In this document: piece after piece, positions 9,410-15,985 of the stretch | Numbering within the stretch: the stretch's first letter is position 1 | How the letters are laid out: the number at the start of each line of letters is the position of its first letter | Origin: Nonomuraea sp. PA05 | Lineage (GTDB): Bacteria > Actinomycetota > Actinomycetes > Streptosporangiales > Streptosporangiaceae | DNA: 64,000 nucleotides | Direction: 5' to 3' | Assembly: GCF_008086045.1 (NCBI RefSeq) | Contig: NZ_VSEY01000003.1 | Location: 186,001-250,000, forward strand | Program-made: the position numbers and the translations under genes | Notes under the pieces: generated by a model | The model's input: the letters and a program-made list of their open reading frames with translations, nothing else | What the model was told of the DNA's origin: nothing | Databases searched by the model: none

Positions 9410-9777
9410 CAGGCGGCGACCTCCATCGGCACAAGCTGGGCAGTGGCGTCGAGGAAGGCCCGCAGCACGACGGCGTCGGCGTAGTAGCCGCGAGCCTGCT
9501 CGCCCATCGGGAGGGTGACGATGAGCCAGTCGGGCCGGGCGTGCGGCCCTACGGTGAACGTGCCGTCGCTGGCCGGGCGAACCAGTCCTGCGGCGAGCAC
9601 CGCCCTGGCCACCAGGTAGCTGCTGCACGAGTCGCTGCCGTCGTGGCGGGTGAAGACGACCTCGACTGTGTTCGGGCAGTCCTTTCCGTAGGCGAGGAAC
9701 GCGGCGTGCACCTCGATCTGGTCGCCGGTTCCCCACAGGGTGAAGGGCTGGTGGACGAAGTCCGTCGCGCTGGTCAT
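9409..9777 (-). CDS. SsgA-like (SALP) septation/sporulation protein
   Basis: 122 aa, the usual SsgA-like length. It shows the family order: an N-terminal strand with VEVVFTRHD, an ARAVLAAGLVRPA segment matching the W-FARELLADGL-RP block, a DG-F-VGP turn, WLIVTLPMGE in place of the V-L-LSSP-G strand, and a terminal ADAVVLRAFLDATAQLVP helix. SsgA-like proteins occur only in sporulating actinomycetes and control SsgB/FtsZ placement. Here the gene is cargo of a conjugative element and coupled to a Spd-like membrane protein. The start ATG 9777 follows AGGAG. Confidence 0.78.
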   Translation of the reverse strand: MTSATDFVHQPFTLWGTGDQIEVHAAFLAYGKDCPNTVEVVFTRHDGSDSCSSYLVARAVLAAGLVRPASDGTFTVGPHARPDWLIVTLPMGEQARGYYADAVVLRAFLDATAQLVPMEVAA

Positions 9778-9941
9778 CGCGTACTCCTGGTGGATCGGGT
9801 GGGAAGTTGTTGAGCCCCCGCCCGGGGCGAAGAGGGTTGGATTCCGTGCACGTTCGCAGGCGGGGGGAGTAAAGGGGCCCGTCCAGGATCCGGCGGCTGG
9901 GATGATGTGGGGCCGCGGCCCCTGGACGGGAGATCATCGGG

Positions 9942-10103
9942 TCAGCCGGCGTTCTTCGCCTGCGCGTGGTCGCCGTGCGCCCTCTTCGCCTGCGCCTCGG
10001 TGGCGAAGAACGCCTGACTCGCCTCGTTGCTGCACGAACAGGACCACCGGTACTGGCGGGACGGGGTAGGGACGGGAACCAGGGTGAAGGTGTGGGCAGT
10101 CAT
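9942..10103 (-). CDS. Hypothetical 53-aa protein
   Basis: ATG 10103 with GGAG upstream. The peptide has a Thr/Val-Pro N-terminal strand, a CSC motif near residue 24 and a helical Ala/Lys/His C-terminus (EAQAKRAHGDHAQAK). The short-strand plus AKRAHGDH helix recalls small AICE proteins often annotated as mobile element transfer proteins; I cannot verify this. About 160 bp downstream are free of genes before the SsgA-like gene. Confidence 0.5.
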   Translation of the reverse strand: MTAHTFTLVPVPTPSRQYRWSCSCSNEASQAFFATEAQAKRAHGDHAQAKNAG

Positions 10104-10183
10104 GCCGATCTCCAGACGGGGGTTGAGGGAAGGGCCCGCCCACCGCCTGCGAGGGTGGGAGAGATGCGGTGGGCGGGCCGTGG

Positions 10184-10438
10184 TCATCGGGCCGTCCTCC
10201 GCCAGAGGCGGCGACGGCGAGGGCAGGCCAGCGTCTTCACAGCGTTGTGGACGTCGGAGTGGATCTGCTGCAACGTGGTGGCGATGGCGATCAGCGCCAG
10301 CGTCTTCGCAAGCTCCACGTCCCGAAGCGCGTGCTCTTCCCGCATGTCGCTCGGCCGGTAGCGGTTGAGTTCCTTGCTGGCGGACTCGAACAGCTCGGTT
10401 GCGCGGGCGGCGAAGTCAGAGGGTGCGGTGTCGGTCAT
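10184..10438 (-). CDS. Hypothetical 84-aa helical protein
   Basis: Starts at ATG 10438 with GGAGG upstream and an ATGA overlap with the 47-aa gene. It is predicted all-helical, with a hydrophobic helix near 48-63 (LALIAIATTLQQI) and a strongly basic C-terminus. No family recognised. It may be an amphipathic membrane or DNA-associated accessory protein. Confidence 0.5.
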   Translation of the reverse strand: MTDTAPSDFAARATELFESASKELNRYRPSDMREEHALRDVELAKTLALIAIATTLQQIHSDVHNAVKTLACPRRRRLWRRTAR

Positions 10439-10578
10439 CGAGCTGCCCTCCGAGAACAGGACGAGCAGCGGACATCCGTGCACCGGCCCCGGTCCAGCGT
10501 GTGCGGGAGAGCACGCGGTGGAGACTTCATCTCCCGTTCAAGGGCCGAGAGCGTGGCGCGGATCTCAGGGACGGTCAT
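10435..10578 (-). CDS. Hypothetical 47-aa protein
   Basis: A very small gene fixed at both ends by ATGA overlaps with its neighbours (start 10578, stop 10435-10437). The N-terminal helix (about 3-18) is followed by a basic Cys-containing tail with a C-SSC cluster. Coupling is the only evidence that it is translated. Confidence 0.42.
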   Translation of the reverse strand: MTVPEIRATLSALEREMKSPPRALPHTLDRGRCTDVRCSSCSRRAAR

Positions 10579-10802
10579 CGCTGTACCGCCTGACGGGAAC
10601 GGAAGTCCGCGAGGGAGAACACGTTCGACAGGGGTGTGGCTGACGGGGGCGTGGCTGACGGCTGTCCGGTGGCGAGGCCGGCCACGATCAGGAGGTTGTC
10701 CGCATCCTGTACGTGGCCTCTCGACCGCCAGGCGTCGGCGGTGACCTGGACCGCTTGCAGCCTCTCCTGGGAGAGAGTGGTGTTGAACGCGGGCTGTGTC
10801 AT
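10575..10802 (-). CDS. Hypothetical 75-aa protein
   Basis: Starts at ATG 10802 with AAGGA about 10 bases upstream. The N-terminal two-thirds is helical (Gln, Ala, Asp, Val), then a Ser/Ala/Thr-Pro linker with a repeated SATP motif, then a short helix. Upstream, a possible 30-codon reading frame (10799-10891) overlaps it by ATGA but lacks a ribosome site, so I do not list it. No function recognised. Confidence 0.48.
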   Translation of the reverse strand: MTQPAFNTTLSQERLQAVQVTADAWRSRGHVQDADNLLIVAGLATGQPSATPPSATPLSNVFSLADFRSRQAVQR

Positions 10803-10928
10803 GATGGGGACGTCCTTCCGTGCTTTGACCGGCCGGGGAGGGCACGCGAGTGGGCGGCTTCGTCTTGGCGGATGAGGGCCGCCCTTCGCATGTCCAAGGA
10901 GAGTGCGGCCCTACACGTTGGCTGCGAT

Positions 10929-11168
10929 TCACGTCGACTCCTGTCGCTGCTTGGCGGAGTCGAGTCCGTGGCCATCGCCGCCAACAGTGGTGAGCGGCTC
11001 CAACATCGCGACGACGTCGACGGTGCGAAAGCGGTACTGCTGCCCCCCGGGCGTCCTAATGGCAGGGATCTTGCCAATGCGTGCCCACTCCACAACGGTC
11101 GAGACCTCAACGTCGAATATGCGTGCAACGTCTCGCGGCCTCATGAGGGGCGCAGGCGACTGAGTCAC
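10929..11168 (-). CDS. BldC/excisionase-type helix-turn-helix DNA-binding protein
   Basis: 79 aa, close to the usual size for BldC and small AICE Xis proteins. The MerR-like block RPRDVARIFDVEVSTVVEWARIGKIPAIRTPGGQQYRF matches the BldC-style helix-turn-helix plus wing. The start is GTG 11168 with GAGG seven bases upstream; TTG 11213 would be flush against AAGGAGG and is less likely. It heads the leftward operon, diverges from the HutC-type regulator, and may act as excisionase or as activator of transfer genes. Confidence 0.75.
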   Translation of the reverse strand: MTQSPAPLMRPRDVARIFDVEVSTVVEWARIGKIPAIRTPGGQQYRFRTVDVVAMLEPLTTVGGDGHGLDSAKQRQEST

Positions 11169-11213
11169 AAAGCACCTCAAATCTGGACAACCAGGGATGA
11201 CGGCTGCGGACAA

Positions 11214-11264
11214 CCTCCTTAAGGAGGCTTCCTTGTTGGTCCATCGTGAACCTCCTTAAGGAGG
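11214..11264. promoter_or_regulatory. Two copies of a perfect 14-bp palindrome in the divergent control region
   Basis: CCTCCTTAAGGAGG occurs at 11214-11227 and again at 11251-11264, 37 bp apart start to start, each preceded by AA. They lie upstream of both the BldC-like and the HutC-type genes. They are probable operators for one of these two regulators. Each copy also carries an AAGGAGG ribosome-binding sequence on both strands, so a role at RNA level is possible. Confidence 0.6.
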
Positions 11265-11278
11265 TGTGTCAAGCCTGG

Positions 11279-11337
11279 CTGGGAACTTCCTTATAGTGGT
11301 CTCTATGAAGAGGCTGTAAGCTGGGAACTTACGGAGT
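11279..11337 (+). promoter_or_regulatory. Promoter region of the HutC-type regulator with repeated CTGGGAACTT
   Basis: CTGGGAACTT is repeated directly at 11279-11288 and 11321-11330. A TATAGT -10-like element lies between (11292-11297), and the second copy forms a GTAAG/CTTAC inverted repeat (11316-11332). Repeats that bracket a -10 element fit autorepression by the downstream GntR protein. I see no good -35 box. Confidence 0.4.
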
Positions 11338-11350
11338 AACGGGAGGTCAA

Positions 11351-12112
11351 ATGGCTGATCGTCGGCGGATGCCCCGCAGTCGGGAAGTGGCGCGTGAGTT
11401 GCGGCAGGCGATCGAGGCGGGAGAGCTGCTGCCAGGCTCGCTACTTCCCTCAGAGCGGGAACTCGTGGCCAAGTACCAGATTTCGAGCGGCACCGTGAAC
11501 AAGGTGATCGCCTTGCTCAAGTCCACCGGTCTGGTTGTGAGCGAGGTTGGACGCGGTGTCTTCGTGCGCAGACGGCCACAGCTCATCAGGCACGCGCATG
11601 ACCGCTATGCACGCCGCTGGCGAGAGTCGGGGAAGGCCCCCTTCAAAGCTGAAGTGGAAGCGCAAGGCCGTTCTGCGCGTGTCGAAGTCACAAGCATCGC
11701 TCGCATTGAGCCGCCTAAGTGGGTTGCCGAGCGTCTTGGACTGGGAGGCGGTGATCATGTTCTCCGGCGGGAGAATACGTACTACGTGGACGATGCGGCC
11801 GTGCAGATCGTGAACACCTACATCCCGTTGTCCATCGCTGAAGGAACCTCGCTGGAGGAGGAGGTGCCAGGCCCTGGAGGCATCTATGCGGCCTTTGAGG
11901 AGCAGGGGCATCGGCTGACACGCATGCTCGAAGAGGTGCAGGCGAGAATGCCGCGCAATGGAGAGGTTGAGCGCCTCAACGCAGAGCCGGGAACGCCTGT
12001 TCTAGACGTGTTGCATATCAGCTATGACCAGGATGACACCCCGATGGATGTCAGCCACTTCGTCCTGCGTGGAGATGAGAACGTCCTTACGTACGAACTG
12101 CCTACCGAGTGA
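11351..12112 (+). CDS. HutC-subfamily GntR regulator (KorSA-like)
   Basis: 253 aa. Residues 8-75 form a GntR winged helix (REVARELRQAIEAGELLPGS...SERELVAKYQISSGTVNKVI, then GRGVFV). Residues 95-245 form a UTRA ligand domain (FKAEVEAQG..., VLRRENTYYVDDAAVQIVNTYIPLSIAEG). The family regulates transfer in pSAM2-type elements (KorSA) and is autoregulated. The start ATG 11351 follows GGGAGG. Divergent from the transfer operon, so it is the likely repressor of transfer. Confidence 0.88.
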   Translation: MADRRRMPRSREVARELRQAIEAGELLPGSLLPSERELVAKYQISSGTVNKVIALLKSTGLVVSEVGRGVFVRRRPQLIRHAHDRYARRWRESGKAPFKAEVEAQGRSARVEVTSIARIEPPKWVAERLGLGGGDHVLRRENTYYVDDAAVQIVNTYIPLSIAEGTSLEEEVPGPGGIYAAFEEQGHRLTRMLEEVQARMPRNGEVERLNAEPGTPVLDVLHISYDQDDTPMDVSHFVLRGDENVLTYELPTE

Positions 12113-12212
12113 GCCGAGAGACCGACAGCAGTTGTCGCTACGTCCTGGCGTGAAGGGCGGACGCGACGCTGTCGGCGGGTTAGTGTCGAATGATGGGGGA
12201 GAGGAGCACGCC

Positions 12213-12581
12213 ATGACCGCTCAGCCACACCAGCAGCACCGGACGCCGGAGGAGGTCAGAGCTTCGATCAAGGATGATCGCAGCCCGAAAGCCCTACGTG
12301 CTGCAGCCCCTGTCGACGATCACGAGCTGTTCGATCGCGAGTACGCGGCGTCCTTGGACCAGGCCAGAGTCTCCTACGATTTGACACCCATCCACGACTT
12401 CCAGACGCGTTGGTGGATGACCGCTGTTCTCAAGGCGGACCCAGACGAGTACCGAGCGACCATCGAGGCTGGCGAACGCGCCATGTCTTACCTGGCTCGC
12501 GGTGAGCTGCCGCCAGGAGCGGTCGTCGTGGACGACGCCTACAAGGCGCGACTGCAAGAGCAGATCGATCAGGGCAAGTAG
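12213..12581 (+). CDS. DUF6247-like protein, probable antitoxin partner
   Basis: 122 aa, start ATG 12213 behind GAGGAG. Acidic and helical, with the layout LFDREYAASLDQA...F---WW near residues 46-72 and a terminal helix (KARLQEQI). Proteins of this kind are commonly found just upstream of small RelE-like genes in actinomycetes; I recognise it by pattern as DUF6247. The next gene starts seven bases after its stop. Confidence 0.6.
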   Translation: MTAQPHQQHRTPEEVRASIKDDRSPKALRAAAPVDDHELFDREYAASLDQARVSYDLTPIHDFQTRWWMTAVLKADPDEYRATIEAGERAMSYLARGELPPGAVVVDDAYKARLQEQIDQGK

Positions 12582-12588
12582 TTCCGGC

Positions 12589-12834
12589 GTGTACACCGTA
12601 GTCCTCGCTCCGGACGCGGAGAGGACACGCGACGATCTTCCACCTGAGGCGATGATCGCCTACATGGAATTACAGACCATGTTGGAGATGTCGCCAGAGA
12701 ACGGGCCACTCCTCCCCGGGCGGAGCCCCACGGCGAACTTCCGAACCCACCCATTCGGCGCGACAGGCATCGCCACCTACTTCATAGACGAGCGGCAGGA
12801 CATCGTGTTCATCGTGTCTCTCCAGTGGCTGTGA
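12589..12834 (+). CDS. RelE/ParE-fold toxin-like protein
   Basis: 81 aa from GTG 12589, right after the DUF6247 gene. It opens with VYTVVLAPDAERT, the usual first strand and helix of RelE-like proteins, continues with a helix (EAMIAYMELQTMLEMSP), and ends in strands (TYFIDERQDIVFIVSLQWL). The RelE catalytic residues are not obvious, so mRNA cleavage is uncertain. It overlaps the convergent gene by 26 bp. Confidence 0.58.
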   Translation: MYTVVLAPDAERTRDDLPPEAMIAYMELQTMLEMSPENGPLLPGRSPTANFRTHPFGATGIATYFIDERQDIVFIVSLQWL

Positions 12835-13447
12835 GGATTGCTGGCCGCAGATGTTCCAGCTTCACGATCAACTGCCTCGCGAGCGAATACTCCAAGTCAC
12901 GGAAGGCGTCGAGTGGCATCTCTGTGGTGGTGTCACGAATGAGTAGCTTCCCGCCGACCGGCCGGAAGATCTCTGCGACGACGCCATACGGCTCCACGCC
13001 TCGAACTGTGAACACCTGACAACCCTCACGTAGCCGCGGACAGAGTCGCTGGGCCATGGGGATACAGGTCCGACATGTGGGAGGCGCGTTCGTGAATGGC
13101 TCTCCCAACGCCGACCGGCCGGGCGGCTCAGCCATCACCCACCACACCCGCCCGTCCTCGTCCGCCGCCGACTGGCCGCACACCTGGCAGAGGTTGCGGC
13201 GCATGCAACGCCGCTGCCGGCTGGTGTTCACCAGCTTCCACTCGGGGTTGCCGGCGCGGGACAGGCCGTGCCGGTGCCACAGCACGCCGAACATCCAGTC
13301 GGTGGGCACAGCGTTGACGTAGGAGAGACGCTGCCCATCGGTGGCCTCAGCGTGTGGAGCCAGGGCGAGCTGGTAGGGGATGTCCTCGCCGTCGTAGGCG
13401 GTGATGTACGGCACCCGCATTCTTGCTGGCGCGAGCCTGCTCACCAC
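12809..13447 (-). CDS. Hypothetical 212-aa protein with Cys knuckles
   Basis: Carries a probable zinc site, CQVC near residue 92 and CRTC near 132, between an N-terminal beta-rich region and a C-terminal helical region. The start is GTG 13447 or the adjacent GTG 13444, which overlaps the preceding stop as GTGA. Proteins of this architecture are frequent as accessory genes of AICEs and phages in actinomycetes, but I know no function. Confidence 0.55.
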   Translation of the reverse strand: MVSRLAPARMRVPYITAYDGEDIPYQLALAPHAEATDGQRLSYVNAVPTDWMFGVLWHRHGLSRAGNPEWKLVNTSRQRRCMRRNLCQVCGQSAADEDGRVWWVMAEPPGRSALGEPFTNAPPTCRTCIPMAQRLCPRLREGCQVFTVRGVEPYGVVAEIFRPVGGKLLIRDTTTEMPLDAFRDLEYSLARQLIVKLEHLRPAILTATGETR

Positions 13448-13674
13448 AGCCCCCGGCTGGTGGCCATGGCCTCGTTGAGGCCCCCGGCGTTGACATCCGC
13501 CAGCGATGGGCGCCGCTCACCCCACGTTTCGCGCCGCGCGAACCACATGGGCCCGTGGCCTACCGTGCGCTGCCGCCATACCACCCAGTGCGGATGGGTG
13601 CGCATGAGCAGCGAACACATTGCCTGCGCGTTCTCTGGGCGGTCGTAGTAGGCGCGCGTCTCTTCCTCGTTCAC
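13441..13674 (-). CDS. Hypothetical 77-aa protein
   Basis: Small Trp- and Arg-rich protein (HPHWVVWRQR near 26-35) with no recognised family. GTG 13674 overlaps the stop of the upstream gene (GTGA), and its own stop overlaps the start of the 212-aa gene, giving a three-gene coupled unit. Confidence 0.5.
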   Translation of the reverse strand: MNEEETRAYYDRPENAQAMCSLLMRTHPHWVVWRQRTVGHGPMWFARRETWGERRPSLADVNAGGLNEAMATSRGLW

Positions 13675-13898
13675 GACCCGCTCCGCAGGGTGTACGCGAG
13701 GCGCTGGGCAGGGGCCTCGATGCTCTCAAGACGGGAGAAGGTCGCCGCCTCGATCACCTCGCCGGACAGCTTGTGCACGGCCCGCCAGGAGCCATCGTCT
13801 AGCTGCTCGATATCCCTGAACTCGGGGATCTCCGGGAGGGGAGAAGATTGCCCGGCAGATCCAGGTGTGGAGCTGTCCGGAGGCTGCGCGAGGACCAT
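13671..13898 (-). CDS. Hypothetical 75-aa protein
   Basis: First gene of a three-gene leftward unit. ATG 13898 is chosen as the first Met that leaves room for a promoter; no ribosome site is visible, so a leaderless or short-leader mRNA is possible. The C-terminal half (WRAVHKLSGEVIEAATFSRL) looks like a small beta-hairpin plus helix. No function recognised. Confidence 0.48.
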   Translation of the reverse strand: MVLAQPPDSSTPGSAGQSSPLPEIPEFRDIEQLDDGSWRAVHKLSGEVIEAATFSRLESIEAPAQRLAYTLRSGS

Positions 13899-13955
13899 AT
13901 CGCAGAACGTAGCACATGTACGTACAGGCAAACAGATTGCATAGGATGCTTGAGC

Positions 13956-14000
13956 AGGTATAGCGCACAAGATCACAGAATGCTTGTGCGTCTATAACCT
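13956..14000. promoter_or_regulatory. Inverted repeat operator in the divergent promoter region
   Basis: An AGGTATAGCGCACAAG arm at 13956-13971 is answered by CTTGTGCGtCTATAaCCT at 13983-14000 (two extra bases). Each arm contains a TATA-like -10 sequence, one per strand, between the leftward 75-aa gene and the rightward short GntR gene. Binding here would block both promoters, so autoregulation by the GntR protein is likely. Confidence 0.5.
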
Positions 14001-14007
14001 CATACCT

Positions 14008-14433
14008 GTGACGATCAATCCGAGGAGCTACGTGCCCGTCTACCAGCAACTGGCGGACATCCTGCGCAACCAGATCCGCTCAGGCGACCTGGCTCCCGGA
14101 ACCGATCTGCCGGGAGAGTTCAAGCTCGCCGAGCAGTACGCTGTCGGCCGCGAAGCAGCTCGCAAGGCGCTCGCAGTCCTCCGCTCCGAAGGGCTCGTCG
14201 CCACTCGCCGCGGCGAAGGCTCCTACGTGCGGACACCACGCGAGCGCCAGCGGATCGAACTCGGGGCCGCCGACAAGGTCACGATCCGCATGCCGACGCC
14301 GGCCGAGCGGGTCGAGCTCGACATCGATGAAGGCGTAGCCCTCGTTGTCCTAGCTCGCCGCGGAACCGAGGAGAAGCTGTTGCCGAGCGATGAAGTCGTC
14401 ATCACCGGCAAGAGAGAAGCGCAGAAGGGCTGA
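14008..14433 (+). CDS. Short GntR-family regulator
   Basis: 141 aa from GTG 14008, nine bases after a TATAAC element, so probably leaderless. Residues 5-75 are a clear GntR winged helix (YVPVYQQLADILRNQIRSGDLAPGTDLPGE...GREAARKALAVLRSEGLVATRRGEGSYV). Only about 55 residues follow, too few for a UTRA or FadR ligand domain. It is comparable to short regulators that lack a full effector domain. Confidence 0.8.
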   Translation: MTINPRSYVPVYQQLADILRNQIRSGDLAPGTDLPGEFKLAEQYAVGREAARKALAVLRSEGLVATRRGEGSYVRTPRERQRIELGAADKVTIRMPTPAERVELDIDEGVALVVLARRGTEEKLLPSDEVVITGKREAQKG

Positions 14434-14479
14434 GGCAAGCCGCTAGACTCGCGCCTGCTGGTTCTCGCGGGAGGCGTGC

Positions 14480-14974
14480 GTGGCAACCCTCTACCGATTC
14501 TTCGACGACGAAGGCACCTTGCTCTACATCGGGATCACTGAAGCACCTCTGGTGCGTCTTGACGGGCATGCTGCCGTTCAGCCCTGGTGGCACCTTGTTG
14601 CAAGCGCCAAATACGAGCATTTCCCAACCAGAGAGATTGCTCGCGAGGCCGAGGTGCAGGCGATCCGAGCAGAGGGGCCAGCCTTCAACGTGGCCGACAA
14701 CGGGGATCCGCGGCTTTCAGAGCGCTTGGCTGCGTGGGATGCACGCATGCAACGGCGTGCGCTTGCCGCCGCGCGCGCCTTTCACGGCGATGACGACCAC
14801 CGTCTGCCGCCGTACGAGACCGCGTGCCCGCTCGAGTACTGCGCCGCGCTGGAGTATGAGCCCTGCCGCGGCCCGTCGGGCAACATGAAGTCTGAGCCGC
14901 ACAGTGTCCGGGTCCGGGCGTCGTGGACGGCGCGTCACTGTCCTGCGTGCGGGGGCCCGCCGGCGAGGAGTTAG
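14480..14974 (+). CDS. GIY-YIG-like nuclease-domain protein
   Basis: 164 aa from GTG 14480 behind GGGAGG. Residues 3-72 fit a GIY-YIG fold: Y5 in LYRFF (the GIY strand), Y16-I-G, R26, E58 in the AEVQAI helix and N70. The C-terminal part (110-160) has several Cys (CPLEYC, CPACGG) and may bind zinc. Family members cut DNA in homing, repair or phage restriction. On this element it may be a homing or defence-type nuclease; whether it is active is unknown. Confidence 0.62.
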   Translation: MATLYRFFDDEGTLLYIGITEAPLVRLDGHAAVQPWWHLVASAKYEHFPTREIAREAEVQAIRAEGPAFNVADNGDPRLSERLAAWDARMQRRALAAARAFHGDDDHRLPPYETACPLEYCAALEYEPCRGPSGNMKSEPHSVRVRASWTARHCPACGGPPARS

Positions 14975-14980
14975 GTGAAC

Positions 14981-15040
14981 GCGGCGGCGCGGGCCCGACA
15001 GCATCGGTTGGGATGACTGATTCCCGCGCCGCCGCTTTTG
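14981..15040 (+). terminator. Strong rho-independent terminator
   Basis: GCGGCGGCGCGGG at 14981-14993 pairs perfectly over 13 bp with CCCGCGCCGCCGC at 15023-15035, followed by TTTT. It ends the rightward GIY-YIG transcription unit. The loop is long (29 nt). Confidence 0.8.
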
Positions 15041-15184
15041 TCTGCTGTTCCCGCACAAGTCGTTCAGGAAACCTCAGATGTCGGAGGATCGGGTAGGACC
15101 GCAAGGGTGGTCCCAGTACCACCCGGGACGGCCTGGGTAATTCCCGGTGTACCTGGGCGTGCCTGGCACTACTACCTTCTCCTC

Positions 15185-15430
15185 ATGATCAAGTGGGAGC
15201 CGAAGTACCGCTACGAAGAGGTCGCCGACGACCTCCGGGAGCGGATCCTTCGCGGCGAGTTCCCGCCCCGTACGACGATCCCGGCCATCCCGCGGCTGAT
15301 GCAGCAGTACGAGATCGGCCGCAACACGGCGCTGCATGCGGTCTACCTGCTCGCCGAGGAGGGATTGGTGGTCATCAAACGCTCCCAGGGGACGTTCGTC
15401 GTGCCGCCGGAGGATCGCCCGCAGCATTGA
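15185..15430 (+). CDS. Minimal GntR-type DNA-binding protein (81 aa)
   Basis: Only a GntR winged helix: KYRYEEVADDLRERILRGEFPP, IPRLMQQYEIGRNTALHAVYLL, GLVVIKRSQGTFV. No effector domain remains; it resembles stand-alone GntR-like regulators of actinomycete plasmids. ATG 15185 lacks a clear ribosome site, but the upstream 60 bp hold several CCCGG/CCTGG repeats that may be its operator. It converges with the next gene with no gap. Confidence 0.72.
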   Translation: MIKWEPKYRYEEVADDLRERILRGEFPPRTTIPAIPRLMQQYEIGRNTALHAVYLLAEEGLVVIKRSQGTFVVPPEDRPQH

Positions 15431-15676
15431 TCAGCACCCTTGGGCGATGAGCAGTTGCTCGATCAGCGTGGCCACGAGGTCGTCGCGGCTGCGGCGGACG
15501 ATGTGCGGGAGCAGGCCGGCGGCGAGTTGCTGCGGGGTCGGCTCCTGGACGCGGACGGCGCTCCACATGCCGTGCCGGGAGACGTTGATCTCCCAGGCGG
15601 GGAAGGTGTGTTCGAGGGCGGCGAAGACGGAGTGGGTTGTGGTGGTGGTGCGGGGTTGTGGTGACGGGATGGTCAT
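15431..15676 (-). CDS. Hypothetical 81-aa protein
   Basis: Start ATG 15676 with a G-rich site upstream. A Pro/Thr N-terminus is followed by a mixed alpha/beta segment with W-I-V--HG-WSA, then a C-terminal amphipathic helix. No family recognised. It is the last gene before the attachment site, and its stop abuts that of the convergent GntR gene. Confidence 0.5.
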   Translation of the reverse strand: MTIPSPQPRTTTTTHSVFAALEHTFPAWEINVSRHGMWSAVRVQEPTPQQLAAGLLPHIVRRSRDDLVATLIEQLLIAQGC

Positions 15677-15793
15677 GCAGGAGCCCCCCTGGCTGCTGAT
15701 GTTCCGTGAGTCCCGGCTGTCTCCCCTTGTGCCGGGGTTAACAGCATGCGTTGTTCACATATGTGTGCGGAAGGTGTTACTCGGAGTTTCGCC

Positions 15794-15985
15794 TGACGGC
15801 CGATCGGCCGTCACTCATTCTCGGGCGGAGGCACGAACGGTGATCGTTTTGGGCTCCGTTTCCATTCGCGATGGATTCGCGATAGAAACGGGCTAACGAT
15901 CTCTCCGATCGCCTCTGATCTGCCAAGGACTGCCACGTTGACCTGGTCTTACGCGAATTATCCGAGGTCGCTGGAATGCGCGAAT
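15794..15985. repeat. Repeats beside the attachment site (candidate recombinase arm sites)
   Basis: This lies in the gene-free stretch 15677-16256. It holds a perfect 20-bp palindrome (15794-15813, TGACGGCCGA half-site) and a CCGTTTC/GAAACGG stem (15857-15891). The 7-mer ATTCGCG occurs four times: direct at 15864 and 15875, inverted at 15952 and 15979. They are on the element side of the tRNA fragment, where integrase and excisionase arm sites are expected. The remainder up to 15793 shows nothing I can name. Confidence 0.45.
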
